A stretch of 30,119 bases of DNA from an uncultured Lachnospiraceae bacterium (GTDB lineage Bacteria > Bacillota > Clostridia > Lachnospirales > Lachnospiraceae): NCBI GenBank assembly GCA_910588285.1, contig CAJUQB010000059.1, forward strand, positions 1 through 30,119, written 5' to 3'. Position numbers and translations under genes: made by a program. Numbering within the stretch: the first letter of the stretch is position 1; every line of letters starts with the position of its first letter. Shown here one piece after another: positions 15,200 to 22,601 of the stretch. Under the pieces are notes generated by a model. The model searched no databases, had not been told where the DNA came from, and saw only the letters and a list, made by a program, of their open reading frames with translations.

Positions 15200-16999
15200 A
15201 TGGACATTTATGGTTTTTACACGGGAAGGGTGTTTGATGCCTACGAATATCTGGGGGCGCATCTGACGGAAGGCGGGGCGGTATTTCGTACCTTTGCGCC
15301 GGCGGCCGCAGGCATCTGTGTGCGGCTGGAAGGGCGGGAGATTCCCATGAACCGGATCGGAGACGGGAATTTCTATGAGGCCTGTGTGCCGGAGGTGAAG
15401 GCCGGAGATTGCTATGAATACCGCATTTACGGAAGGAACGGCCAGTATCAGGATCACTGCGACCCCTATGGCTTTGGCATGGAGCTTCGGCCGGCTCACC
15501 GCTCCGTTGTGCGCGACTTGTGCGCCTACAGATTCAAGGATGAGGCCTGGGTCCGCAGCCGGGATACGAGGATGAATGGCCCCATGAATATTTATGAGCT
15601 CCATGCCGGTTCCTGGAGGAAGCCCTCACAGGAGCAGGAGGATTGGTATTCCTACGGGGAGCTGGCAGAGCTTCTGGCGCCGTATCTGAAGGAGAGCGGG
15701 TATAATTATGTGGAGCTGATGCCCCTGAGCGAGCATCCCTGCGATGAGAGCTGGGGTTATCAAAATACAGGCTTTTATGCGCCTACCAGCCGCTACGGCA
15801 CGGCTGCGGAGCTGATGGAATTTGTGGACATTATGCACCGGAACGGCATTGGCGTGCTCCTGGATTATGTGCCGGTGCATTTTGCGGTGGATGATTATGC
15901 CCTGGTCAAATACGACGGGACGGAGCTGTATGAGTATCCCCACAGCGATGTGGGGGTCAGCGAGTGGGGAAGCTATAATTTCATCCATTCCAGGGGGGAG
16001 GTGCGCTCCTTCCTGCAGTCGGCGGCCAACTACTGGCTGAAGGAGTATCATTTTGACGGGCTTCGGATGGATGCCATCAGCCGGATCATTTATTGGATGG
16101 GAGATGAGCGGCGGGGGGTCAATGGCAATGCGGTGGATTTCGTCCGGGTGATGAATCGGGGGCTCAAGGAGCGCAATCCGGGCTGTATCCTGATTGCCGA
16201 GGATTCTACCAATTATCCCAATGTGACGAAAAGCGCGGACCAGGGAGGGCTGGGCTTTGACTATAAGTGGGATCTGGGGTGGATGCATGATACGCTGTCC
16301 TATTTCCAGAGCCCGCCCTGGGAACGGAAGGAAAAATACCACAGGCTGACCTTTTCTATGATGTACTACTATAATGAAAAATATCTGCTGCCCTTCTCCC
16401 ACGACGAGGTGGTGCACGGGAAGGCGACGATCCTGCAGAAAATGAGCGGCCAATATGAGGAAAAATTCCCCCAGGGAAGGGCGCTGTACCTGTATATGAT
16501 GGTTCATCCAGGAAAAAAGCTGAACTTTATGGGCAATGAGATCGGCCAGCTGCGGGAGTGGGACGAAAAGCGCCAGCAGGACTGGGAGCTTTTGGTTTAT
16601 CCCAACCATGATTCCTTTTATCATTACATGGCAGAGCTGAACCGGCTGTACCTGAAGCACCCGGCCCTGTTTATGGAGGATTACGGGCAGGAGGGATTCC
16701 AATGGCTGGACTGCCATCAGGAGGAGCGCTGTATATATGCAATTTTGCGCCGGGGCGGGACAGAACGTCTGGCGGCGATTTTTAATTTCTCCGGTACAGA
16801 GCAGAGCTATGAGATGAAGCTGCCGGAGGGTATACGGGCAAAGCTTTTGCTGTACAGCGACTGGCAGCGGTTTGGGGGAAATACCCTGGAGAAGAAGCCC
16901 CGGTGGCAGAAGGCGGACAGGACCTGGAGCCTTGCTCCCTTTTGCGGAATGCTGCTTGAGCTGAAGAATGAGGCGGAGAATCAAACAAGCCTCTTGTAA
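15200..16999 (+). CDS. glgB: 1,4-alpha-glucan branching enzyme
   Basis: The enzyme cuts alpha-1,4 glucan chains and rejoins them as alpha-1,6 branches in glycogen. It starts at ATG 15200 behind AGGAAGGAGG. Residues 20-110 are a CBM48-like N-terminal domain (FRTFAPAA, YEYRIYG, DPYGFGMELRP). The GH13 barrel follows with ELHAGSW, YNYVELMPLSEHP, nucleophile Asp291 in GLRMDAIS, acid/base Glu334 in IAEDST and Asp402 in SHDEVVHGK, and then FMGNEIGQ. An all-beta C-terminal domain ends the 599 residues. It is a little shorter than the E. coli enzyme, as is common in Clostridia. No other glycogen gene is adjacent, so it stands alone next to a divergent TetR gene. Confidence 0.93.
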   Translation: MDIYGFYTGRVFDAYEYLGAHLTEGGAVFRTFAPAAAGICVRLEGREIPMNRIGDGNFYEACVPEVKAGDCYEYRIYGRNGQYQDHCDPYGFGMELRPAHRSVVRDLCAYRFKDEAWVRSRDTRMNGPMNIYELHAGSWRKPSQEQEDWYSYGELAELLAPYLKESGYNYVELMPLSEHPCDESWGYQNTGFYAPTSRYGTAAELMEFVDIMHRNGIGVLLDYVPVHFAVDDYALVKYDGTELYEYPHSDVGVSEWGSYNFIHSRGEVRSFLQSAANYWLKEYHFDGLRMDAISRIIYWMGDERRGVNGNAVDFVRVMNRGLKERNPGCILIAEDSTNYPNVTKSADQGGLGFDYKWDLGWMHDTLSYFQSPPWERKEKYHRLTFSMMYYYNEKYLLPFSHDEVVHGKATILQKMSGQYEEKFPQGRALYLYMMVHPGKKLNFMGNEIGQLREWDEKRQQDWELLVYPNHDSFYHYMAELNRLYLKHPALFMEDYGQEGFQWLDCHQEERCIYAILRRGGTERLAAIFNFSGTEQSYEMKLPEGIRAKLLLYSDWQRFGGNTLEKKPRWQKADRTWSLAPFCGMLLELKNEAENQTSLL

Positions 17000-17053
17000 T
17001 CTGGGCTATCCTATGATAAAGTGAAAGGGAGAGGTTGCAAGGAGGTAAGTGTC

Positions 17054-18073
17054 ATGGATAGTACAGAAATCAAAGAAGTAAAGGAAGCAGCAGAGGTGGA
17101 AGAGGTAAAGGCAGCAGAGACAAAAGCAGCAGAGGCAGAAACGGCAAAGGCAGCGCAGGATGCGGAACCGGCAGAGACCATGGAGGATTACAAGGAGGAG
17201 CTGGAGGCATCCTTCCGCAGGATCAATGTGGATGACATCATTTCCGGAACCGTCATTGATGTCAATGAGACGGAAGTGACCCTGGATCTGAAATACTATG
17301 CGCCGGGGATCATCAAGGCGGAGGATCTGAGCAACGATCCGGGCTTCAAGCACCTGGAAGAAGTGAAGATCGGGGATGTTCTGGAGGCCAAGGTGGTAAG
17401 CACGGATGACGGAGCCGGCAATATCCGCCTGTCCCGGAAGGAGGCCAGCGAGGTATTGGCCTGGGAGAAGGTGCAGGAGTATCTGGAGGCGGAGACGGTT
17501 CTGGATGTGAAGATCGCAGGCCTGGTGCCCAGCGGCGTGGTCGCCTATGTGGAGGGTATCCGCGGATTCATTCCGGCATCTCAGCTGGCCCTGTCCTATG
17601 TGGAGGTGGACGACAGCTGGCTTGGCAAGGAAGCCCAGGTGCGTGTGATCACTGTGGACAAGAGCAAGAAGAAGCTGGTGATGTCAGCCAAGGTGGTGCT
17701 CCGGGAGAAGGCAGAGGCAGAACGCAGCCATCGGATCTCGATGATGGTTCCCGGCAGTGTGACAGAGGGGAAGGTGGAGAGCCTGATGCCTTACGGCGCC
17801 TTTGTGGATCTGGGCGGCGGGATCAGCGGCCTGGTGCACATTTCCCAGATCAGCCAGAAGCGGATTGCAAAGCCCTCTGAGGTTCTGTCTGTAGGACAGA
17901 CCGTGAAGGTGAAGATTCTCAACACCAATGATGGCAAGGTGAGCCTTTCCATGAAGGCATTGGAGGAGAGCATGACGGATGTGGATAAGCCGGAGAAGGT
18001 GGAAGAGTATATTTCCAGGGAAAAGGCATCCACCAGCCTTGGTTCCCTTCTGGCAGGGATTAAGCTGGACTAA
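17054..18073 (+). CDS. S1 domain RNA-binding protein (ribosomal protein S1 homologue)
   Basis: This 339-residue protein starts at ATG 17054 after AAGGAGGTAAG; an upstream in-frame start at 17021 would run across this site and is rejected. The first 45 residues are a Glu/Ala/Lys low-complexity segment. Three S1 (OB-fold) repeats follow: one from about residue 62 (ISGTVIDVNETEVTLDLK), one from about 145 (AGLVPSGVVAYVEGIRGFIP) and one from about 235 (TEGKVESLMPYGAFVDL, GLVHISQIS). The third is closest to consensus. Such short S1 proteins in Gram-positive bacteria bind mRNA or the 30S subunit, or act as RpsA/YpfD-type homologues. It is followed by a terminator and appears monocistronic. Confidence 0.85.
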   Translation: MDSTEIKEVKEAAEVEEVKAAETKAAEAETAKAAQDAEPAETMEDYKEELEASFRRINVDDIISGTVIDVNETEVTLDLKYYAPGIIKAEDLSNDPGFKHLEEVKIGDVLEAKVVSTDDGAGNIRLSRKEASEVLAWEKVQEYLEAETVLDVKIAGLVPSGVVAYVEGIRGFIPASQLALSYVEVDDSWLGKEAQVRVITVDKSKKKLVMSAKVVLREKAEAERSHRISMMVPGSVTEGKVESLMPYGAFVDLGGGISGLVHISQISQKRIAKPSEVLSVGQTVKVKILNTNDGKVSLSMKALEESMTDVDKPEKVEEYISREKASTSLGSLLAGIKLD

Positions 18074-18104
18074 GGCAGAATGGCAGTTTGTTTCAGAAAA
18101 GAGG

Positions 18105-18148
18105 CAGGAAGAGAATCCTTCTGGGATATTCTTCCTGTCATTTTTTTT
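18105..18148 (+). terminator. rho-independent terminator of the S1 gene
   Basis: CAGGAAGA pairs with TCTTCCTG around an inner AATCC/GGGAT stem, followed after two bases by a run of eight T. It lies 30 bases after the stop codon. The following stretch 18150-18525 is AT-rich and holds no gene that I can support. Confidence 0.85.
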
Positions 18149-18528
18149 CGGCTGTAAATCCTGCACGGCAGAATCTTAAGCACGGTAAACGCATGATTTT
18201 ATGTCTGTCCGCCAAAGAAAAATTGGATATATTCAATTACTATCAGACGTGGCGCGAATACCATCGCAAACCAGGACAATAATATATTGTGCAGGTATTT
18301 AAATTACATGCAAGAGTTATGCAATGGCTGATTCTGAAATTGTGGTTCCAGGTGAGGTACAACCAATAGGAGAACGAGAGACTATATAATAAAAGTTATA
18401 TTAAAGTCAATTTAGTAAATACGGGGACAATAAATAAGGCCCTTAAAAGTATATCTTGAGAGGTGAGATCAAGAGGGAGATAATATTGAAGCGTATCCTA
18501 TTTGTATTACAAAATTCGTATAAAGGCA

Positions 18529-18557
18529 TTGACGATGTATATACTATTGTATATACT
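18529..18557 (+). promoter_or_regulatory. promoter and palindromic operator of mazEF
   Basis: TTGACG at 18529-18534, a 17-base spacer, TATACT at 18552-18557. The octamer GTATATAC, itself a perfect palindrome, occurs at 18537-18544 and 18549-18556, the second overlapping the -10. Two palindromes 12 bases apart on one helical face are what a dimeric MazE or MazEF complex would bind for autorepression. Confidence 0.7.
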
Positions 18558-18581
18558 AAGTATATGGAAGGAGATGATTTT

Positions 18582-18827
18582 ATGCAAGCTACAATTCAAA
18601 AATGGGGGAATTCACAGGGGATAAGAATACCAAAAGCATTTCTTGAAGCATTGGGAATGATGGAGAATGATCTTGTGGAACTTAATAGGGTTGACGATAA
18701 TATTGTGATTACAAAAGTTAAAGAGAAAAATGAACTTACATTGGAAGATATATTCAAAGATTACGACGGAGATTATGCAGCAGAGGAATTTGAATGGGGC
18801 GCTCCTGTTGGAAAGGAAGTGTGGTAA
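18582..18827 (+). CDS. mazE: antitoxin, MazE/AbrB-fold
   Basis: This 81-residue antitoxin starts at ATG 18582 behind GGAAGGAG. The N-terminal half is the swapped-hairpin AbrB DNA-binding fold, with the signature IQKWGNSQGIRIPKAFLEAL and then ELNRVDDNIVITKV. The C-terminal half (LEDIFKDYDGDYAAEEFEWG) is acidic and disordered-looking, the part that wraps the toxin in MazE proteins. Its stop overlaps the toxin start as TAATG. The protein presumably neutralises the toxin and represses the promoter at 18529. A longer frame open from 18456 is rejected because it crosses the promoter. Confidence 0.9.
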   Translation: MQATIQKWGNSQGIRIPKAFLEALGMMENDLVELNRVDDNIVITKVKEKNELTLEDIFKDYDGDYAAEEFEWGAPVGKEVW

Positions 18828-19153
18828 TGTATAATCCGAAACAAGGAGATATTGTATTCTTGGATTTTAGCACACAATCAGGACATGAGCAAGCGGGAAG
18901 AAGACCTGGAGTAGTTATCAGTAATGAACAGTTTTTTGTGAGGACAAAATTTGCTGTGGTGTGTCCAATTACTAATACGAGCAACAAATTTCCGTTGCAT
19001 ATTCCGTTGGATCATAGAACAAAGACAACAGGCGTGATATTGACGGAACATATGAAGTGTTTGGATGTAATAAGTAGGAATATTCAGTTTGTGGAGAAGA
19101 TGCCAGAAGATTTGTTACAGAAAACATTAGCATATGTAAAAGCATTTTTCTGA
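18827..19153 (+). CDS. mazF: toxin, MazF/PemK-type endoribonuclease
   Basis: This 108-residue toxin has the MazF/PemK beta-barrel pattern: PKQGDIVFLDFSTQSGHEQA, then GRRPGVVISNEQFF, VVCPITNT and HMKCLDVISRNIQFV. The conserved Arg of GRRP and the Thr/Ser of PITNT lie where MazF active-site residues sit. MazF enzymes cut mRNA at short single-strand motifs and halt growth until antitoxin returns. The start ATG at 18827 overlaps the antitoxin stop. The gene appears complete and forms a classic two-gene addiction module in an AT-rich island with other foreign fragments. Confidence 0.92.
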   Translation: MYNPKQGDIVFLDFSTQSGHEQAGRRPGVVISNEQFFVRTKFAVVCPITNTSNKFPLHIPLDHRTKTTGVILTEHMKCLDVISRNIQFVEKMPEDLLQKTLAYVKAFF

Positions 19154-19157
19154 TAGA

Positions 19158-19484
19158 ATGGGGTTAAATGTTGCTGTTCATCGATTACCTTTCACCAATG
19201 ATAACGGCAGAATCCCGTCATGGAGAAGGCACACGCCTTTTTATGGTCAGGGCGAAGCAGTTTATCCGATTGAGAGAATCAACCTTGCAACGGGTAAATC
19301 TTTTGAAGAAGAATATCCCAGTATTCTGTTTGCAAAGGACGGAGAGATATTTGAGCTGAACGGAAAGCAGACGGTTGTAATGGGCGGTGCATACAGCATT
19401 GATAAGGCAATCCGCATTGCATATGGATGGGGCTGGTGGGAGGACGAACAGCCTTCAGAGGCGAGTAAGGAAAAGTGGTTGTAA
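19158..19484 (+). pseudogene. fragment of a metallophosphoesterase
   Basis: The 108-codon frame contains PSILFAKDGEIFELNGKQTV followed by GGAYSIDKAIRIAYGWGWW and EDEQPSE. This is the central section of calcineurin-like phosphoesterases, after the GNHE motif: a strand giving the gene-specific description, then GGAYSxD and WWxxExPS. The N-terminal DxH and GD metal motifs and the C-terminal GHxH are absent, and the frame ends abruptly after ASKEKWL. The first 45 residues do not resemble the family. It begins only 5 bases after mazF. A decayed, inactive insert is most likely. Confidence 0.6.
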
Positions 19485-19532
19485 TTCCTATAAATATTGC
19501 CTATATATAGAATCAAGAACGGAGGTGTAGGG

Positions 19533-20066
19533 ATGGATGCATTAAGAAAAGAGGAAATTTATACGATAGATGATATTTATGCTTTGCCAGATGGAGAACG
19601 TGCAGAATTGATTGATGGGCAGATTTATTATATGGCACCGCCTAATACTAGGCATCAAGCACTTGTAATGGATTTATCTTATCAGATAAAAGACTATATC
19701 AGACATAATATTGGAGAATGTAGTGTGTTTCCAGCGCCATTTGCTGTATTCTTGAATGAAAATGATAAAAATTATGTCGAGCCAGATATTTCTGTTATTT
19801 GTGATAAAGATAAAATTACAGATAAGGGGTGTAATGGTGCACCTGATTGGGTGATTGAGATTGTTTCGCAAAGTAGTAAACAAATGGATTATTATAAGAA
19901 GCTGTTTAAATATCGAACAGCAGGAGTCAGAGAATACTGGGTAGTGGATCCGGAAAGAGAACTTGTGACAATATATAATTTTGATAAAGATAGTATGGAA
20001 GAATATTCCTTTGATAAAGATATACCAGTGGGAATTTACGAAGGAGTTTCATTAAAAATAGAATAG
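19533..20066 (+). CDS. Uma2 family endonuclease (DUF820)
   Basis: This 177-residue protein is of the Uma2/DUF820 group, restriction-endonuclease-like folds common in cyanobacteria and Clostridia. It starts at ATG 19533 behind GGAGGTG. Motifs run in order: AELIDGQIYYMAPPNTRHQ, then VEPDISVICDKDK with Asp85, then PDWVIEIVSQSS with Glu109, then YRTAGVREYWVVDPE. These are the acidic positions of the PD-(D/E)XK core, with the lysine replaced as in most family members. The biological role of the family is unclear; a nuclease linked to mobile DNA is assumed. It is not overlapped by its neighbours and looks intact. Confidence 0.88.
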   Translation: MDALRKEEIYTIDDIYALPDGERAELIDGQIYYMAPPNTRHQALVMDLSYQIKDYIRHNIGECSVFPAPFAVFLNENDKNYVEPDISVICDKDKITDKGCNGAPDWVIEIVSQSSKQMDYYKKLFKYRTAGVREYWVVDPERELVTIYNFDKDSMEEYSFDKDIPVGIYEGVSLKIE

Positions 20067-20091
20067 GTATTTTTAAATATACAATAAAGCA

Positions 20092-20196
20092 AGAAAAACA
20101 TATGCCACAAAATTAATAAATAGTGGTGTAGATGAAAGTCTTGTAATTAAGCAAATGGGACATACTTCCATAGACTGTACAAAAAATTACTATTAA
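20092..20196 (+). pseudogene. C-terminal fragment of a tyrosine recombinase/integrase
   Basis: The frame reads RKTYATKLINSGVDESLVIK, then QMGHTSIDCTKNYY to TAA 20194-20196. This is the end of a phage-type integrase: the residues around the second catalytic arginine, the LGHxS-type histidine and the catalytic tyrosine. About 35 codons remain; the rest of the gene is gone. It sits 130 bases from the tRNA-Met gene, consistent with the decayed end of an element that once used that tRNA as its attachment site. Confidence 0.7.
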
Positions 20197-20269
20197 TGGA
20201 ACAGATAGAAAGGGCTATATCTTATTAGAAACGAAACATTTGTTCTGATCACCTTTTTGATTACCTTAA

Positions 20270-20316
20270 ACAAAACAAAAGTCTCAAAAACCTAGTAAAA
20301 TCAAGGTTTCCGAGAC
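20270..20316 (-). terminator. terminator of the tRNA-Met/tRNA-Val transcript
   Basis: On the minus strand GTCTCGGAAACCT pairs with AGGTTTTTGAGAC around a 10-base loop, followed by TTTTGTTTTG. It lies 10 bases past the 3' end of tRNA-Met. Confidence 0.8.
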
Positions 20317-20325
20317 CTATAAAAG

Positions 20326-20399
20326 TAGCGGAAGAGGGATTTGAACCCACGACACCACGGGTATGAACCGTGTGCTCTCGCCAACTGAGCTATTCCGCC
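20326..20399 (-). tRNA. tRNA-Met (CAT), elongator type
   Basis: The minus strand folds into a full cloverleaf: acceptor GGCGGAA with TTCCGCT, D arm TAGCTCAGTTGGCGAGAGC, anticodon stem CACGG/CCGTG with loop TTCATAC, and T arm GTGGGTTCAAATCCC. The anticodon is CAT. The first acceptor pair is G-U and the anticodon stem lacks the three G-C pairs of initiators, so it is elongator Met (or, if modified by TilS, Ile). CCA is not encoded. Confidence 0.9.
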
Positions 20400-20416
20400 A
20401 TAGAATTATCGGTAAG

Positions 20417-20489
20417 TGGGACCTATAGGGCTCGAACCTATGACCCTCTGCTTGTAAGGCAGATGCTCTCCCAGCTGAGCTAAGATCCC
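20417..20489 (-). tRNA. tRNA-Val (TAC)
   Basis: The minus strand gives a 73-base cloverleaf: acceptor GGGATCT with AGGTCCC, D arm GCTC-AGCTGGGA-GAGC, anticodon stem TCTGC/GCAGA with loop CTTACAA (anticodon TAC), T arm ATAGG-TTCGAGC-CCTAT. CCA is not encoded. It is transcribed first in a two-gene unit with tRNA-Met. Confidence 0.95.
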
Positions 20490-20509
20490 GTATCACAACC
20501 GACTTGTAA

Positions 20510-20538
20510 AGTATACTATATGCGACAACAATTGTCAA
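20510..20538 (-). promoter_or_regulatory. consensus promoter of the tRNA pair
   Basis: On the minus strand TTGACA (complement of 20533-20538), a 17-base spacer and TATACT (complement of 20510-20515), 20 bases before tRNA-Val. Near-perfect sigma-A match, as expected for stable RNA. Confidence 0.85.
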
Positions 20539-20620
20539 TAACTTTTTTGAAATTTTTTTTGCCGGTTTGCCAGGGGGGCTGGAGCGCTTTTGGAAAGCAA
20601 TTATTCAAGTATACTTCAGG

Positions 20621-20650
20621 TTGCGGATTTTACCTGCCCTATGCTATAAT
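20621..20650 (+). promoter_or_regulatory. promoter of metY
   Basis: TTGCGG at 20621-20626, 18 bases, TATAAT at 20645-20650 with TGC in front (extended -10, TGnTATAAT). It gives a leader of about 85 bases before the metY start. Confidence 0.65.
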
Positions 20651-20661
20651 GTAGCGTAGCG

Positions 20662-20717
20662 AACAGCTTTGTCAGAAGCTGTTGTTATAGAAGGAGCAGC
20701 TCAAAAGGAACAGCTGC
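20662..20717 (+). promoter_or_regulatory. metY leader with two inverted repeats
   Basis: AACAGCTT at 20662-20669 pairs perfectly with AAGCTGTT at 20676-20683. GCAGCT at 20696-20701 pairs with AGCTGC at 20712-20717. All four arms share a CAGCT/AGCTG core, so arms of one hairpin can pair with arms of the other. No known riboswitch consensus was recognised and no T-run follows. Confidence 0.4.
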
Positions 20718-20740
20718 CAAAGAGACCAGGAGGATATCAG

Positions 20741-22024
20741 ATGAAAACCAACAGTATATGTGTACAGGGGGGGTATACCCCGGGAAACGGAGAACCGAGA
20801 CAGATTCCGATTGTGCAGAGCACCACATTCAAATACGACACCTGCGAGGATATGGGGGCTTTGTTTGATTTGGAGGCAGAGGGATATTTTTACAGCCGCC
20901 TGCAGAATCCCACCAATGACCTGGTGGCTGCCAAGATCGCGCAGCTGGAGGGCGGGACGGCGGCCATGCTGACCGGAAGCGGGCAGGCAGCCAATTTTTA
21001 TGCAATGTTCAACATCTGCGGCTGTGGGGAGCACATTGTGGCCTCCAGCAGCATTTACGGCGGAACCTACAATCTGATTTCCGTCACCATGAAGAAAATG
21101 GGCATAGACGTGACCTTTGTAAGCCCCGATGCCACGGAGGAGGAGCTGAACGCAGCGTTCCGGGAAAATACCAGGCTGGTATTCGGGGAGACCATTGCCA
21201 ACCCGGCCCTGACGGTGCTGGATATTGAGAAATTTGCAAAATGCGCCCATGCCCATGGGGTTCCGCTGATTGTGGACAATACCTTCGCCACGCCCGTCAA
21301 CTGCAGGCCTTTTGAATGGGGAGCAGACATTGTGACCCATTCCACCACCAAATACATGGACGGCCATGGCGCGGCTGTGGGGGGCGCGATTGTGGACAGC
21401 GGCAATTTCGACTGGATGGCTTATGCAGATAAGTATCCGGGCCTGTGTACGCCGGATGAGAGCTATCATGGTGTGACGTATGCGGAGCGGTTTGGAAAGG
21501 GCGGGGCCTTTATTACCAAATGCACGGCCCAGCTGATGCGTGATCTGGGCTCTGTCCAGAGTCCCCAGAGCGCTTTTCTGTTGAATCTGGGGCTGGAGAG
21601 CCTTCATGTGCGGATGCAGCGCCATTGTGAGAATGGCCTTGCAGTGGCAGAATTCCTGTCCGGTCATCCGGCAGTGGCTTATGTGAATTACTGCAGCCTT
21701 CCCGGGAATAAATATTACGAGCTGGCAAAGAAATACCTGCCAAAGGGCAGCTGCGGCGTGGTGTCCTTTGGATTGAAGGGAGGAAGGAAAGCGGCCGGCG
21801 TCTTTATGAAGAGCCTGAAAATGGCCTCGATTGCCACTCATGTGGCAGATGCCCGAACCTGCTGCCTGAGTCCTGCCATCACCACCCATCGCCAGATGAA
21901 TGACCGGCAGCTGTTGGAGGCAGGAGTTCCGGCTGAGCTGGTCCGCCTAAGCTGCGGGATTGAGGATAAGGAGGATTTGCTTGCAGACGTGGCCCAGGCC
22001 CTGGAGGCAGCCTCCCAAAGCTAG
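20741..22024 (+). CDS. metY: O-acetylhomoserine aminocarboxypropyltransferase/cysteine synthase
   Basis: This PLP enzyme joins O-acetylhomoserine with sulfide to make homocysteine, the direct sulfhydrylation route to methionine. It has 427 residues from ATG 20741, chosen because AGGAGG lies 7 bases upstream; an open frame from TTG 20669 is leader sequence. Cys/Met-metabolism PLP motifs are clear: PIVQSTTFKYD, FYSRLQNPTNDLVAAKIAQLEGG, MLTGSGQAA, LIVDNTFATP, and the PLP lysine Lys204 in HSTTKYMDGHG. Late motifs QSPQSAFLLNLGLESL and SCGIEDKEDLLAD are typical of the MetY branch rather than of cystathionine gamma-synthase. It is followed after 26 bases by apt. Confidence 0.92.
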   Translation: MKTNSICVQGGYTPGNGEPRQIPIVQSTTFKYDTCEDMGALFDLEAEGYFYSRLQNPTNDLVAAKIAQLEGGTAAMLTGSGQAANFYAMFNICGCGEHIVASSSIYGGTYNLISVTMKKMGIDVTFVSPDATEEELNAAFRENTRLVFGETIANPALTVLDIEKFAKCAHAHGVPLIVDNTFATPVNCRPFEWGADIVTHSTTKYMDGHGAAVGGAIVDSGNFDWMAYADKYPGLCTPDESYHGVTYAERFGKGGAFITKCTAQLMRDLGSVQSPQSAFLLNLGLESLHVRMQRHCENGLAVAEFLSGHPAVAYVNYCSLPGNKYYELAKKYLPKGSCGVVSFGLKGGRKAAGVFMKSLKMASIATHVADARTCCLSPAITTHRQMNDRQLLEAGVPAELVRLSCGIEDKEDLLADVAQALEAASQS

Positions 22025-22050
22025 AGAATTTACGAAGGAGGAGACCAAAG

Positions 22051-22575
22051 ATGCATGAATTGGATCGTTACGTGAGAAGTATTGTGGATTTTCCGGAGCC
22101 GGGAATTATTTTTCGGGATGTGACCAGCATATTGCAGGATGCGGACGGACTGGCCATGGCCATTGACAATATCCGGGAAATGCTAAAGGATGTGGAATAC
22201 GATGTGATCGTGGGGCCGGAGTCCAGGGGATTTATTTTTGGCGTGCCGGTGGCCTATGCGGAGCACAAGGGCTTTGTGCCGGTGCGCAAAAAGGGAAAGC
22301 TGCCCTGCGAGACGATTTCGGCAGAATATGAGCTGGAGTATGGCAGCGCAGTTCTGGAGATGCACCGGGATTCCATCCGGCCGGGGCAAAAGGTGGTGAT
22401 TGTGGATGACCTGATTGCCACCGGAGGAACCATCCAGGCCATTACAGGCATGGTGGAACAGCTGGGAGGCCAGGTGGTGAAGATTTGCTTTGTCATGGAG
22501 CTGGCAGGATTGTCGGGCAGGGAGAAATTAAAAGGATATTCTGTGGATAGTATCATCACCTATGAGGGAAAATAG
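22051..22575 (+). CDS. apt: adenine phosphoribosyltransferase
   Basis: The enzyme salvages adenine by joining it to PRPP to form AMP in the cytoplasm. It has 174 residues, the usual family length, from ATG 22051 behind GAAGGAGG. Motifs: VDFPEPGIIFRDVTSILQD at the N-terminus, GPESRGFIFGVPVAY for base binding, VRKKGKLP, and the PRPP loop VVIVDDLIATGGT. All expected residues are present. In many Clostridia apt precedes relA; here ispF follows instead, 26 bases downstream, so the local order is not the common one. Confidence 0.95.
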   Translation: MHELDRYVRSIVDFPEPGIIFRDVTSILQDADGLAMAIDNIREMLKDVEYDVIVGPESRGFIFGVPVAYAEHKGFVPVRKKGKLPCETISAEYELEYGSAVLEMHRDSIRPGQKVVIVDDLIATGGTIQAITGMVEQLGGQVVKICFVMELAGLSGREKLKGYSVDSIITYEGK

Positions 22576-22601
22576 AAAATAAACAGCAGGAGGTTAGCAG
22601 G

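Noticed and set aside
15626..16984. A 452-codon open frame antisense to glgB
   Set aside because: It mirrors the codon bias of glgB, lacks a ribosome binding site and shows no protein-family pattern.
18194..18282. Short frame reading MILCLSAKEKLDIFNYYQTW after the S1 terminator
   Set aside because: No family, no ribosome binding site; too short to support in AT-rich intergenic DNA.
20650..20741. S-box (SAM) riboswitch before metY
   Set aside because: The leader is too short and lacks the conserved S-box core; only simple inverted repeats are visible.
20672..21889. A 405-codon open frame antisense to metY
   Set aside because: Shadow of metY; rich in His, Gln, Gly and Arg, with no motifs or start signals.
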